A stretch of DNA of 64,000 nucleotides, from the NCBI RefSeq assembly GCF_042665155.1, contig NZ_JBHTCG010000003.1, positions 62,001 to 126,000 of the forward strand, written 5' to 3'. Shown here piece by piece: positions 16,144 through 24,517 of this stretch. Below the pieces are notes generated by a model that made no database searches, had not been told where the DNA came from, and was given only the letters and a program-made list of their open reading frames with translations. Position 1 is the stretch's first letter. Each line of letters opens with the position of its first letter. The stretch comes from Sphaerisporangium rhizosphaerae. GTDB taxonomy: Bacteria; Actinomycetota; Actinomycetes; Streptosporangiales; Streptosporangiaceae. The position numbers and the translations under genes are program-made.

Positions 16144-16517
16144 CAGCAGAGAGGGCCCCTTACCAGCAGAGATGTGGTCGAGGGCTTCCTCGTTTCATCG
16201 CCCCTGAGTGACCATGATTCCCCGCTGTTTCCCGTGAGATCTGGCACGCGATCAAGACGCGATTCCCGCGCGGACGCGCACGTTTCCTGAGCCGGAGGAG
16301 TCGGTCTGCTGGGCTTGCCTGGGTCGGGGCAGGCGGGACGATCAGGCTTCCACCTCGGCCACGTACGGCCCTTGGCGTGCACCGTTTCCTACCCGGAGCC
16401 GAGGCCCCCGCCGGAGGCATGGTTTGGGGTTGCAACCTGTACCGGGGTACGGGCCTACCGTCGAGCTGTAGGGGTCGCTCGCGTGAGAGTCGGGCGGTCT
16501 TGGCACGTGGAGGGCTC
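16144..16517 (+). other. Gap with decayed terminator copy and MerR-type promoter
   Basis: 374 bp without a supported gene. The left end repeats the tRNA-Tyr terminator in degenerate form. The right half holds the mercury-type MerR promoter described separately and, just before 16518, a GTGGAGGGCTC ribosome binding site. I see nothing else. Confidence 0.6.
16430..16461 (+). promoter_or_regulatory. Metal-type MerR operator/promoter
   Basis: TTGCAA (16430-16435) and TACCGT (16456-16461) flank a 20-bp spacer containing the dyad CCTGTACC-GG-GGTACGGG (16436-16453). This is the layout of mer-type promoters, where MerR bound to the spacer dyad untwists it on metal binding. It would drive the four-gene run 16518-17935, including the regulator itself. 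Confidence 0.7.
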
Positions 16518-16850
16518 ATGGGGTGGGCACCGGCTGCATGCACGCTGCCGACGGAGGAACGGCCGTTGAGGGTGGCGGAGTTCGATGAGTTGTTCGCCTC
16601 GGCGCTGCGCCGGCTGGAGCGTGTGACGTCTACGCGTCTGCGGCTGGTGCTGGGTGGTGGTGCGCGGGTGGAGGAGGCCGCGAGGGATCTGGCTGCGCGT
16701 GAGTCGGCCTGCTGCTCGTTCTTCGTCTTCACCTTCGCCGGCGACGGTGAGGGCCTGGTCCTGGACGTCGAGGTGCCCGCGGTTCACGCCCGTGTGCTTG
16801 ATGGGCTGGCGGCTCAGGCGGTCAAGGCGGCTCCCCGGGTGGCGTCGTGA
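16518..16850 (+). CDS. Small conserved cysteine protein of MerR metal operon
   Basis: 110 aa, soluble. Conserved-looking points are the N-terminal CTLPTEERPLRVAEFDELF and the central ARESACCSFFVFTF, giving one plus two adjacent cysteines. I know similar uncharacterised proteins beside MerR and MerT-like genes in actinomycetes; a metal-handling role is inference. ATG 16518 is chosen because GGAGGG sits 4 bp upstream and the homologous part starts there. Its TGA overlaps the GTG of the next gene (GTGA at 16847), so the two are coupled. Confidence 0.6.
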   Translation: MGWAPAACTLPTEERPLRVAEFDELFASALRRLERVTSTRLRLVLGGGARVEEAARDLAARESACCSFFVFTFAGDGEGLVLDVEVPAVHARVLDGLAAQAVKAAPRVAS

Positions 16851-17293
16851 GCGGGAAGTGGTTGCGTACGGGAGAGGTCGCGGAGGCGGTGGGGGTCAAC
16901 GTCCAGACGTTGCGTTACTACCATCGGCGGGGCCTGCTGGAGGAGCCGCGGCGGAGCAACGGAGGGCACCGGCTGTATCCGCCGGAGACCGTGACGGTTC
17001 TTCGTGTGATCAAGGTGGCGCAACGGCTGGGCTTCACGCTGGACGAGGTGGCCGGCCTGGTGGAGGCGGTCGCACATCGTCATGGCAGACCGGATCGGGG
17101 TTTGCGGGTACGGGCGTCGGCCAAGCTGGCCGAGGTGGAACAGAAGATCGCCGACCTTCAGGCGATTCGCGAGACGCTCGTCCAGGCGGTGGATGCCGGG
17201 TGTGACGACCTGGTGGCGTGTGCGGGGAGTCCGTGCTGTCCGCTGCCGTTCTCGGACGTGGCCGACGGGGGCGAGCATGCCGACGCCAACTGA
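16847..17293 (+). CDS. MerR-family heavy-metal regulator (mercury-type)
   Basis: 148 aa. N-terminal HTH LRTGEVAEAVGVNVQTLRYYHRRGLL, wing with RRSNGGHRLYPPETV, long dimerisation helix (about 75-120), and a C-terminal cysteine cluster, AGCDDLVACAGSPCCPLPF. Mercury MerR binds Hg(II) through three cysteines, one at the start of the dimer helix; here that position is not obvious, so Hg, Cd/Zn or As specificity is open. Second gene of the operon, preceded by its own operator at 16430-16461. Overlaps the transporter gene by 17 bp. Confidence 0.85.
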   Translation: MSGKWLRTGEVAEAVGVNVQTLRYYHRRGLLEEPRRSNGGHRLYPPETVTVLRVIKVAQRLGFTLDEVAGLVEAVAHRHGRPDRGLRVRASAKLAEVEQKIADLQAIRETLVQAVDAGCDDLVACAGSPCCPLPFSDVADGGEHADAN

Positions 17294-17606
17294 TCCCGGC
17301 CGAGGCCGGCGACTGCTTCCGGCCGGCGTGACGGGCTTGGCCGCACTGGCCTGCGCCGCTTGCTGTGTGCTTCCTGTACTGCCGGCGGCAGGGGTGATCG
17401 GTGGCGCTGGAGCTGTGGCGCTGACGAATGTGATGCCGATGGTGGCTGTGGGCCTGGCGGGCGTGGCCGTGCCGGCGTGGGGACTGGCGTGGTTCCTCCG
17501 GAGCCGCAGGCGGGCCACTGCATGCGCAGGCGGAGACGGCTGCGGCTGCCACAGTGCGAAGACCCGTCGGCACTCGGTGAGCGACCCTCTACAGTCACGG
17601 CTGTGA
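17277..17606 (+). CDS. MerT/MerC-like small metal-ion membrane protein
   Basis: 109 aa with two hydrophobic helices. The first holds ALACAACCVLPVLPAAG, a vicinal Cys pair followed by Pro as in MerT-type mercury transporters. The second is MVAVGLAGVAVPAWGLAWFL. The cytoplasmic tail has a further cysteine group, ACAGGDGCGCHS. Such proteins pass metal ions across the membrane to a cytosolic reductase; no merA is present here, so detoxification chemistry must be elsewhere or the ion is different. ATG 17277 lies inside the end of merR. Its stop overlaps the next GTG (GTGA). Confidence 0.7.
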   Translation: MPTPTDPGRGRRLLPAGVTGLAALACAACCVLPVLPAAGVIGGAGAVALTNVMPMVAVGLAGVAVPAWGLAWFLRSRRRATACAGGDGCGCHSAKTRRHSVSDPLQSRL

Positions 17607-17935
17607 CTGTCGCGCGTTCCCTTCTGCTGTTCGTGGTCGCCGCGCTCGCCGAGATCGGCGGGGCCTGGCTGGTCTGGCAGGGGGTTCGAGAACAACGCGG
17701 GCTGCCGTGGGTCGGCGCCGGGTTCATCGCCCTGGGCCTTTACGGGCTCGTGGCCACCTTCCAGCCGGATGCCGACTTCGGCCGCATCCTGGCCGCCTAC
17801 GGCGGTGTGTTCGTGGCGGGGTCGCTGGTGTGGGGCATGGTGGTGGACAAGTTCCGCCCGGATCGGTGGGATCTCATAGGGGCGGCGATCTGCCTGCTGG
17901 GTGTGCTGGTCATCATGTACGCCCCACGCGGGTGA
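17603..17935 (+). CDS. YnfA-family small multidrug-like membrane protein
   Basis: 110 aa, four predicted helices, UPF0060/YnfA. Signatures are FVVAALAEIGGAWLVWQGVRE, GFIALGLYGLVATFQPDADFGRILAAYGGVFVAGSLVWG and DRWDLIGAAICLLGVLVIMY. Relatives belong to the drug/metabolite transporter superfamily and are often found in metal-resistance operons of actinomycetes. GTG 17603 overlaps the previous stop by 4 bp. Last gene of the operon; a 3' fragment of another copy lies at 29608-29643. Bases 17936-18180 show no gene. Confidence 0.85.
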   Translation: MTVARSLLLFVVAALAEIGGAWLVWQGVREQRGLPWVGAGFIALGLYGLVATFQPDADFGRILAAYGGVFVAGSLVWGMVVDKFRPDRWDLIGAAICLLGVLVIMYAPRG

Positions 17936-18180
17936 CCACAGCCGAACAGATCGACCCACGCCGCCGTCACCAGCGGAAACACGGCGAAGCCTCCTTGCTG
18001 TGTGTCCGGCTGTTCGTGGTCATCAGCGGCGTTCTGCGGGGCGTCGCGGCCAATACGCGGCCGAGTCCGCTACGAGCATGCGAGGCGATGTCCGGCCGGA
18101 CGACTCGCAGACCGCTAGGGCGCGGATGACGGGTTGGGTTGCTGTACTGCCGCTGTCGGAAGGTGCATGCTCAGCGAGCA

Positions 18181-18801
18181 TCAAGGGGACATGGATCTCA
18201 TACGGGAGTGCTGCGCTTCGAACCAGTCGGCGGCTATGTCCGTTCGCGTGACCCGTCCGATGAGCTCCAATGCCGAAGCCAGGCTTTCGTCCGAATCAAC
18301 CCGATCATCGGTGGGCTCGTCCCCGCTGATCTGGAAGCGCAATCCTTCCATCAGGTGATCGAGCGCGTGCGGATCGTCGCCGAGCCGGTCGCCTGGGCAT
18401 CTGGGTTCGAAGGCGACGACCATGCGTCCATCGCGGGCGTACTGGAACAGGGCGTTGTTGTTGATGTCCATGTCGAGGCTGAGGGCTTGCCCGCCGCCGG
18501 CGGCGAGGGATCGTACGAACGCGGCGTCGGTACGTGCGGGCAGGACACAAGTCCAGTCGCCGACCTCGGCCACCCAGAGGGAACCGTCGTCGATCGCGTC
18601 ATCGAGGATCTCGCTCAGGTAGCACGGGGTGCGAGTGCCGGGGTCCAGTGAAAAGTGGGATGCGATGGTCGCGATGTCCACCCCCTGTACCCATACGGCG
18701 CAGAATCCCAGCGACCAGAGGTCATTGTGGTCGTCGAGACCTTCGGTGAAGAGGGTCGATTCCAGCAGGTCGTACAGGTGTGTTCTCGACTGCATGCTCA
18801 T
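18181..18801 (-). CDS. DUF6461-like protein
   Basis: 206 aa, soluble. Shares with the 9283-10380 product the order LGFCAVWVQGVDIATIASHFSLDPGTRTP, a short variable loop, then VAEVGDWTCVLPARTDAAFV and a strand-rich middle. The C-terminal end (RTDIAADWFEAQHSRMRSMSP) is helical. Start ATG 18801; ATG 18795 is also possible. Function unknown; these proteins often occur in multiple copies near mobile or antiviral loci, but nothing here proves such a role. Confidence 0.6.
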   Translation of the reverse strand: MSMQSRTHLYDLLESTLFTEGLDDHNDLWSLGFCAVWVQGVDIATIASHFSLDPGTRTPCYLSEILDDAIDDGSLWVAEVGDWTCVLPARTDAAFVRSLAAGGGQALSLDMDINNNALFQYARDGRMVVAFEPRCPGDRLGDDPHALDHLMEGLRFQISGDEPTDDRVDSDESLASALELIGRVTRTDIAADWFEAQHSRMRSMSP

Positions 18802-18921
18802 TGCCTCTCTTCCAGTCGCTGATCATGCGCCGATTCGACGGGGGTCAGCCATTGTGTGTCGCGGCCTGTACGAGGGTGTCGGCCGGCTTTTGACCTGGTG
18901 CAGCGATCGCCATTGGCGCGG

Positions 18922-19518
18922 ATGAATCAGAATGAAGCATCGGTGTTGCCCATGATAGGTACTCTGCGTATGGAGTTCTTCTGTTACCACCGGGATCGGC
19001 GTGACTCCGCGGCATTGCGCGATGAGCTGCTGGAAGAGCACTGGTCCTATATGGACCGGTACGCGGCGGAGATGATCGCCCGGGGCCCGACCCTCGATCG
19101 TGGCCGCGATACGGCCACCGGCAGCGTGCACATCGTTGACCTGCCCGATCTCGCCACTGCGCGTGCGTTCGTCTTCGACGAGCCCAACTACCAGGCCGGC
19201 GTGTACCGGGATGTGATGCTGCGTCGGTGGCAGAACGTGCTGGGGCGCACCATGTGGGACTTCTCCGGCGGCCGAGACGGGGGCGACCGGTACCTGGTGC
19301 TGGGGCTCGGCTCTGGTCAGGCTGCCGACCTTGTCCCGCCCCTCGGCCAGGACGAGCTGATCGCGTATGGGCCGCTGCTGTCGGACGACGGCACCACCTG
19401 GCTGGGCACGGCCCTGTTGATCCGGGCGCCGGACCCGGAAGCGGCACGCGCGGTCCTGACCTCGGACCGTTACGCCGACATCGAGGTCCACGACTGGCAG
19501 TTCGGCGGGCGGGGGTGA
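18922..19518 (+). CDS. YCII-related domain protein (two copies of the fold)
   Basis: About 198 aa. The sequence MEFFCYHRDRRDSAALRDELLEEHWSYMDRY then ARGPTLDRGR and VHIVDLPDLATARAFVFDEPNYQAGVY is a YCII-type ferredoxin-like domain. A second copy follows after residue 110 (YLVLGLGS, YGPLLSDDGTTWLGTALLIRAPDPEAARAVLTSDRYADIEVHDWQF). The start is unsure: ATG 18922, 18952 or 18970 all fit and none has a strong ribosome binding site. Such proteins are possible small enzymes or sensors; no function assigned. Confidence 0.65.
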   Translation: MNQNEASVLPMIGTLRMEFFCYHRDRRDSAALRDELLEEHWSYMDRYAAEMIARGPTLDRGRDTATGSVHIVDLPDLATARAFVFDEPNYQAGVYRDVMLRRWQNVLGRTMWDFSGGRDGGDRYLVLGLGSGQAADLVPPLGQDELIAYGPLLSDDGTTWLGTALLIRAPDPEAARAVLTSDRYADIEVHDWQFGGRG

Positions 19519-19532
19519 CGGTGAGCAATGTG

Positions 19533-20534
19533 TCATGGCTGACCGGTAGAGGGCTGTTCCTTGATGACGCGGTCCCGGGGGCCGCCGTAGACGGGGTTTG
19601 TGTCGAAGCGTTTCTCTGTGACGAGCAGGCGGATCGCTCTCGGATCGCGGTCGGGCTGCTCCGCCTCCCAGACGATCCAGTCATCGCCGACGGGATTGGT
19701 CTGCGTGCGCACCTCGCTATAGCCGCCGGGGTTGTCCGGCGCGACCGCCATGATCAGGTAGGTGACCTTCAACCCGCGCTTCCTGAGTTCGGGTAGAACC
19801 TCCCCGACGGTCTTCTCGTCCACCCGGAAATCGGCGAGCGAGCCGCCCTTCGTGGTCGCCGTCCGGTACTCGTACTTGATCATCCGCGGCTCGTGTGACG
19901 TGTCGGGCACGAGAACGCATGGGGCGACCGGGCCGCTCATCAGGATCGTGCTGGTGGAATGGTCGCTGATCGTCCAGACGAACGTCTGGCCGGGCTTGAA
20001 GAGATGGGTGTCGATCCGCATCTGCCAGCCTTGTCCGGACTCTTCACCGGGGATGTTCTCCGGCACGGAGTACAGGCCGCGGGGAATGTCCTGGACATGG
20101 GCTCCACGCGGTTCCCTGCACCACTTGCCGGGCGGTGCGTAGTCGACGATGGCCGGAACGTCGAGCTCCTTCAACCGCTTCGCCAGGCCCGCCTGGTCGC
20201 GGAAATCCCGGATCTGGACGTACACGACGCCGTCGGGTTCCTCGGTGACCGCGTAGGAGGGGGTGCCGCCGTTCTCCAGCAGGCTCGGCCCCACCACGAT
20301 GCCCGCGGCGAGCAGGCCCGCGCCCGCCAACCCCATGAGCAGCTGTGGGGCATGGCGCCGGCGGGGACGGGCGGAGGACGGGCCGGGCTGGTCGGAGGAC
20401 GGGCCGGGCTGCTCGGCGGTGATCGCCGCCAGGAGCTCCCGCGCCCCCGTGTCGGACGCGCCCCCACCCGGCGCGCCCGGTTCCACCCGCGCCAGCGCAC
20501 GGGTGATCACGTCGATGTCGTCGATGTGCTTCAC
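19533..20534 (-). CDS. Membrane protein partnered with ECF sigma factor (putative anti-sigma)
   Basis: 333 aa. A cytoplasmic N-terminus of about 65 residues (MKHIDDIDVITRALARVEPG), one membrane helix (LLMGLAGAGLLAAGIVVGPSLL), and a long outer part with conserved-looking VYVQIRDFRDQAGLAKRL, PAIVDYAPPGKWC and a second repeat of the fold. It overlaps the sigma gene by 4 bp, so the two are made together. The layout fits an anti-sigma factor with an extracytoplasmic sensor, though the N-terminus has no HxxxCxxC zinc motif. Its ligand is unknown. Confidence 0.65.
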   Translation of the reverse strand: MKHIDDIDVITRALARVEPGAPGGGASDTGARELLAAITAEQPGPSSDQPGPSSARPRRRHAPQLLMGLAGAGLLAAGIVVGPSLLENGGTPSYAVTEEPDGVVYVQIRDFRDQAGLAKRLKELDVPAIVDYAPPGKWCREPRGAHVQDIPRGLYSVPENIPGEESGQGWQMRIDTHLFKPGQTFVWTISDHSTSTILMSGPVAPCVLVPDTSHEPRMIKYEYRTATTKGGSLADFRVDEKTVGEVLPELRKRGLKVTYLIMAVAPDNPGGYSEVRTQTNPVGDDWIVWEAEQPDRDPRAIRLLVTEKRFDTNPVYGGPRDRVIKEQPSTGQP

Positions 20535-21079
20535 AGCTGCCCTTCCTCCGCCGGGATCAGCCGGCCTTCCGGTCTGAACCGCACGTCAGCCTCGGCGAGC
20601 GCGCGGGCGAAGCGCCTGCGAGCGCGGTGGAGTCTGATGCGTACGGCGTTGCGCGACAGGCCGAGCACGGTGGCGATCTGCTCTCGGTCCAGCCCTTCCC
20701 AGGCGACCAGGGACAGCAATTCCCGATCGGCGTCCGGCAAGGTGAGGAAGACCTGCTTGATCGCTGTCAGCTCGACCTCGCTGTCGGGCGCGGCCTGGTA
20801 CACGTCGGCCAGTTCGGCGTCGAGCTGCACACTGAGGGCTTGGCGACGCACCTCGCCGCGATAGTGGTTGGCCAGCACCTTGCGCGCCACGCCGTACAGC
20901 CACAGCGTGGCCTGTCCGCCGTCCGGCACTTCGCCCATCCGCCGCCAGGCGATGGCGAAGGTCTCGGCCACGACGTCCGCCGCATCCTGCGGTGAGTCGC
21001 AGCGCCGGGCCGCGTACGCCGTTAGCCGGCCATACGTCTCCCTGTACACGGACTCGAACCTGGCCCGCTCACCACCCAC
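20531..21079 (-). CDS. ECF RNA polymerase sigma factor
   Basis: 182 aa sigma-70 factor of the extracytoplasmic-function class. Region 2 contains ARRCDSPQDAADVVAETFAIAWRRM, region 4 LPDADRELLSLVAWEGLDREQIATVLGLSRNAVRIRLHRARRR. GTG 21079 is the only start in frame after an upstream stop; a GGAG site lies a little far, 11 bp off. It directs RNA polymerase to the regulon that the adjacent membrane partner controls. That partner follows with an ATGA overlap. Confidence 0.9.
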   Translation of the reverse strand: MGGERARFESVYRETYGRLTAYAARRCDSPQDAADVVAETFAIAWRRMGEVPDGGQATLWLYGVARKVLANHYRGEVRRQALSVQLDAELADVYQAAPDSEVELTAIKQVFLTLPDADRELLSLVAWEGLDREQIATVLGLSRNAVRIRLHRARRRFARALAEADVRFRPEGRLIPAEEGQL

Positions 21080-21258
21080 CGGCTGGACCCATCTCCGGTC
21101 TCGTTGGCATTCTCATGCTGCTCTCCTCATGGCGCGGTCCACGGACATCTGTGCCTATGTAGAGAGAAGGGCCATCATTTCGCGTCGGGACGCGGGAAGT
21201 CGGATGTCTTGACGCGGCCAAGCGGCCACAGGTGGAAGAGCGGAGGTCGAGGGGCCGG

Positions 21259-22438
21259 TCAGGCGCGGTGGCGGCGGTGGATGTAGGTGGATATGGAGTG
21301 GATGGCGTTGGGAGCGCAGGCCGCGGCGAGGCCGATGACGACGCCGGAGAGGAACAGCATGCGCTGCGCGATCGCTTCGCCGTTCACGTCGACGTAGCTG
21401 GCGCGGACCTGCAGGGTGGCGAGCTCGCCTTCGCTCTTCCAGCTGAAGCCGGGCGTATTGCCCGCTTCGACAGGATCGACGCTGAGGTAGTCCACCCGCA
21501 GTGGCGCCTCGTCGAGGATCAGCACCATTTGCGTGTACCGCTTGAAGTCGGTGAAGTCGCACGCGCTGGAGATGCGGTCCCACTCGGCGAAGGTCAGGCC
21601 GGACAGATTCCCGTTATGGGTGGCGGCGGCCAGCCCCGTGCACTGCATCTGGGAACCGACCTGCGGGGACGCGAACGCGATCCGCGAGTTCTCGGCGCTG
21701 ATCGGCGGTATGCGCATCTCGCCGGTGAGCCGGCGGGAGTCGTCCAGGAGGACGAGTTGACGGTCGCCGAGTTCGACCGACTGGAGTTTCGTCTCACCGA
21801 TGCGAGGTCGGTCGATACGGGCGCCGCCGCGGAACTCCAGGATGACCGGGAATGGGTTCGCGCGCGCGGTGTCCCAGTAGAGCGCCAGAGACTGCGTCCA
21901 TTCGTCCTGATGGCCGGGCTCCTGGGATTTCTCGTAGGAGACGTTGAGCGAGGACTCGGTGAGCTTGGCCTCGCGGGGGAGGTAGATCGTCACGTCGCTG
22001 TCGAACCCGTAGTCCGGGCGCAGATGTGGGGACAACGGTGCGCCGGGACGTCCCGCGTCGAACAGCGCCCAGGCCAGCCCACACAGCGACACCGCGGTTG
22101 TGAGGAGCAGGATGCCGGCCACGGGAAAGCGGACCTGCCGTCGCTGTTCGGGGGGTGGCTTCAGAGAGGGGGCCGGGATACGTGGCGCCGGTGCGGGAGG
22201 CGGCGGGGTCTTCGGCGTCGGCGGGGTCTTCGGCCTGCGGCGTCCGGCCGGCCGCCCGCCGCAGTATCGCCCGGGCCGCGGAGAACAGCAGTACTGCCGC
22301 GACGAAGGGGAGGTGGCGGAGCACCGGAGATCGGTGGCGCTGGTCAGGGGACGTCTTCGGGCGGGGTGACGGTAAGCCCTGCCGGGGAATGGGTCCGTGG
22401 CGCGGTGGGGTCTTCCGTGGTGGCGGTCGTCTCGTCAT
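21259..22438 (-). pseudogene. Membrane protein gene split by a homopolymer frameshift
   Basis: Two reading frames fit together. From ATG 22438 the first encodes about 95 residues, Pro/Arg-rich then a helix (LPFVAAVLLFSAARAIL) and an acidic linker. It loses coding character at a run of six G on the plus strand (22150-22155). The second frame takes up with PPEQRRQVRFPVAGILLLTTAV, a second helix, a 200-residue outer domain with IYLPREA and SWKSEGELATLQVRASYV, and a final helix (MLFLSGVVIGLAAACA), ending at 21259. Removing one base in the run joins them. Alternatives: two separate genes (second from GTG 22122, 287 aa), or a sequencing error. Confidence 0.5.
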
Positions 22439-22449
22439 CGGACCTGCCG

Positions 22450-23163
22450 TCAGCCGGTCGGCAAGATGAGCCCGCAACCGTCCGGCATGATCGCGTTGAT
22501 CACCTCCTGGGTCGACGTGCCGATGTCGGAGGTCACGGTGACCTTCAATGGGTACTGCGGGACACAGTGGTAGCTGCCGTCGTCCAGGCGGTTCAGCCGG
22601 AACAGCGGCCCCAGGCGCTCCGACAGGTCTTCGTCGGTTCTCAACGGGACGTCCCGCCCGTCGGCGGTCAGGGTGAGGTACTGGTGGAAGCGGACCAGCA
22701 CGGTGGCGCCCGGTTCAAGCGCGAAAGGCGGCCGTTGCGTCACCGAAGGCGTCCGGGAAAGGACCGCCGCGTTGTTCTGGTAGATGTCGACCTGGCGCGT
22801 CCCTCTGGCTGTCTTCAGCGCTAATAGTGCGCCCGCTTTGTCGCGGTTCGTGGGGAATGTCGTGCTGATGTCGACGATGCAAATCCTGTTCTTGGTGAGG
22901 TTCGCGATCGAGTAGACGGGTTTCCATTCGATCTCGGGTGTGCCACCACCGTCCGGCGGGTCGACGATGGCCAGCGCCATGGTCAGGTCGAACTTCCCGC
23001 TGATGCCGATGCCGCCCGCCGAGGACCCGTTGCCGACGGCGACCTCGTCGCAGCTCCTGTTCGGCGGCGTGGTGGAGGCGGCACAACCGGTCGTGGCGAG
23101 GACGATGGCGGCGAGAATATTCGACGCGTTGCATCTGAGATGGGTGATTCCACGCTGACGCAC
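22450..23163 (-). CDS. Putative lipoprotein of unknown function
   Basis: 237 aa. The N-terminus (LRCNASNILAAIVLATTGCAAS) has a hydrophobic stretch ending in a weak lipobox Cys, so it may be anchored outside the membrane. The rest is beta-rich with no family I recognise: EWKPVYSIANLTKNRICIVDISTTFPTNRDKAG suggests an immunoglobulin-like strand order. Starts 11 bp upstream of the frameshifted gene and may form an operon with it. Bases 23164-23409 after it are empty. Confidence 0.5.
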   Translation of the reverse strand: MRQRGITHLRCNASNILAAIVLATTGCAASTTPPNRSCDEVAVGNGSSAGGIGISGKFDLTMALAIVDPPDGGGTPEIEWKPVYSIANLTKNRICIVDISTTFPTNRDKAGALLALKTARGTRQVDIYQNNAAVLSRTPSVTQRPPFALEPGATVLVRFHQYLTLTADGRDVPLRTDEDLSERLGPLFRLNRLDDGSYHCVPQYPLKVTVTSDIGTSTQEVINAIMPDGCGLILPTG

Positions 23164-23409
23164 GCTGCCTCCGGGGAGGATGACCGCCGGGTCGGCTCTC
23201 GATAAGGGGGACGATATTCAGTTTAGTGGCTCAAGCGGTCCGGCGCTGTCCGTGCGTTGTGGCCGATATCCATGCTGGATTATCAGGTTGCGTGGTGTCC
23301 AAATATGGGGGAATCATCCCCGCCATACCTCATTGTTGGTTCCCTGCGACGGTCGAGGAGGGCGCCTCGGGTGCCGGGGGTCGGTAGAAGGTGGGCCAAG
23401 CGGTGGCGG

Positions 23410-23784
23410 TCACTCGGGTACGGCGGTGAAGAGTTCGTAGCTGTGGCCGTCGGGGTCGCGGACGTATACGCCTCGGCCGCCGGCGAGGTGGTTGATGTCG
23501 CGGTCCCAGCCGTGTGCGGGGCCGGAGCCGTAGTCGACCGACGGGGCTCGGCCGAGCCGTTCCATGACCGCGTCGAAGGTGTCGTCGTCGACCAGGAACG
23601 CGTAGTGGCCGGGCTGGGGCCGGTGGCGGTCGTCGAAGTCGAGGGTGAGGTCGTCGTTGACCCTGACGGGCGTGAACGGCCCGGCGGGCGGGCCGACCCG
23701 CAGGCCCAGGAGGTCGGCGAAGAAGGCGGCGGCCACGGTCCGGTCGGTGGCGGGGACGATCAGGTGGTTCATGACGATGGTCAT
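23410..23784 (-). CDS. VOC-family (glyoxalase/bleomycin-resistance) protein
   Basis: 124 aa, one vicinal-oxygen-chelate unit pair. Begins MNHLIVPATDRTVAAAFFADLLGLRVG and ends GGRGVYVRDPDGHSYELFTAVPE; the H near the start and E in YELFT match metal-ligand positions. It could be a dioxygenase, a glyoxalase or a drug-binding protein. Divergent from the MarR gene with a double palindrome between them, so it is probably repressed by that regulator. Confidence 0.85.
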   Translation of the reverse strand: MTIVMNHLIVPATDRTVAAAFFADLLGLRVGPPAGPFTPVRVNDDLTLDFDDRHRPQPGHYAFLVDDDTFDAVMERLGRAPSVDYGSGPAHGWDRDINHLAGGRGVYVRDPDGHSYELFTAVPE

Positions 23785-23812
23785 GGAGAGCCCTTCAGGA
23801 GGATCGAGATGC

Positions 23813-23848
23813 GTGCGATTCGCACATAATCATATGTGCGAATCGCAC
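23813..23848. promoter_or_regulatory. Twin 13-bp palindromes between VOC and MarR genes
   Basis: GTGCGATTCGCAC at 23813-23825 and GTGCGAATCGCAC at 23836-23848, each near-palindromic and together a perfect larger inverted repeat with the centre at the AT-rich ATAATCATAT. The centres lie 23 bp apart, about two helical turns. Best read as two MarR dimer sites covering both divergent promoters. The MarR side has TAGGGT at 23860, 6 nt before its ATG. Confidence 0.8.
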
Positions 23849-23871
23849 GCAACCGCCCGTAGGGTGAGGGC

Positions 23872-24333
23872 ATGAGAGAGGGGCACGACGGAGGACCCGC
23901 GCTGTTCCGCCTGGTGCGCTTCTGGTCACGCAGGTGGGCCGGCCGCGCATCGGAGGAGCTGACCGGCGAGTCGCGTCACGTGCAGCACATCCTGGTCGTC
24001 GAGGCCGTGGTCACGAACGCGTCCCGCGCCGTCGCCGGGGAGGACGCGGTGGTCACCGTGGGCACCGTGGCCCACCAGCTCGGGCTCGACCATTCGGGCG
24101 CCAGCCGCATGGTGAGGGACGCGGTCGAAGCCGGCTACCTCGCCCGCGCCGCCTCCGAACGCGACCGGCGCCGCGCCTGCCTGCGGCTCACCGAGAGCGG
24201 GGAGGAGTTGCTGGCGAGCGCCAGGCGATGGCAGCGCCAGGCGTTCGATGAGCTGACGGCCTCGTGGCCGGAGGACGACCGGCGGCGGTTCGCGAGCTAT
24301 CTGCGGCGCCTGGCCGACGACGTCGGCGCATAG
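23872..24333 (+). CDS. MarR-family transcriptional regulator
   Basis: 153 aa winged-helix repressor. The recognition region is VTVGTVAHQLGLDHSGASRMVRDAVEAGYL with the wing SERDRRRACLRLTESGEELL. N- and C-terminal helices form the dimer interface. Faces the VOC gene across a twin palindrome, so autoregulation and control of that gene are likely. Ligand unknown. The start at ATG 23872 has little Shine-Dalgarno signal; a -10-like TAGGGT 6 nt upstream suggests a leaderless message. Confidence 0.85.
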   Translation: MREGHDGGPALFRLVRFWSRRWAGRASEELTGESRHVQHILVVEAVVTNASRAVAGEDAVVTVGTVAHQLGLDHSGASRMVRDAVEAGYLARAASERDRRRACLRLTESGEELLASARRWQRQAFDELTASWPEDDRRRFASYLRRLADDVGA

Positions 24334-24517
24334 CCGCCGCGACGCGTCCGGCCGGCCGGCCGGCCAGGTCTTGTGTCGCGTCTTGTGCTGCGTTTTGTCT
24401 GACCGCCGCGTCTGATGCCGCGTCCTGTGCCGGCCTTGCGTCGCGTTGGCCGGTGCCCCGGAGCCGGCGCGCAGGTTCGTGGGCGCGTGCGGGACCGCCG
24501 GCGCGGGGGATGGGCCG

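Noticed and set aside
9283..18801. The two DUF6461-like proteins as a defence system
   Set aside because: They are 8 kb apart, in separate transcripts, and without nuclease, kinase or NTPase partners.
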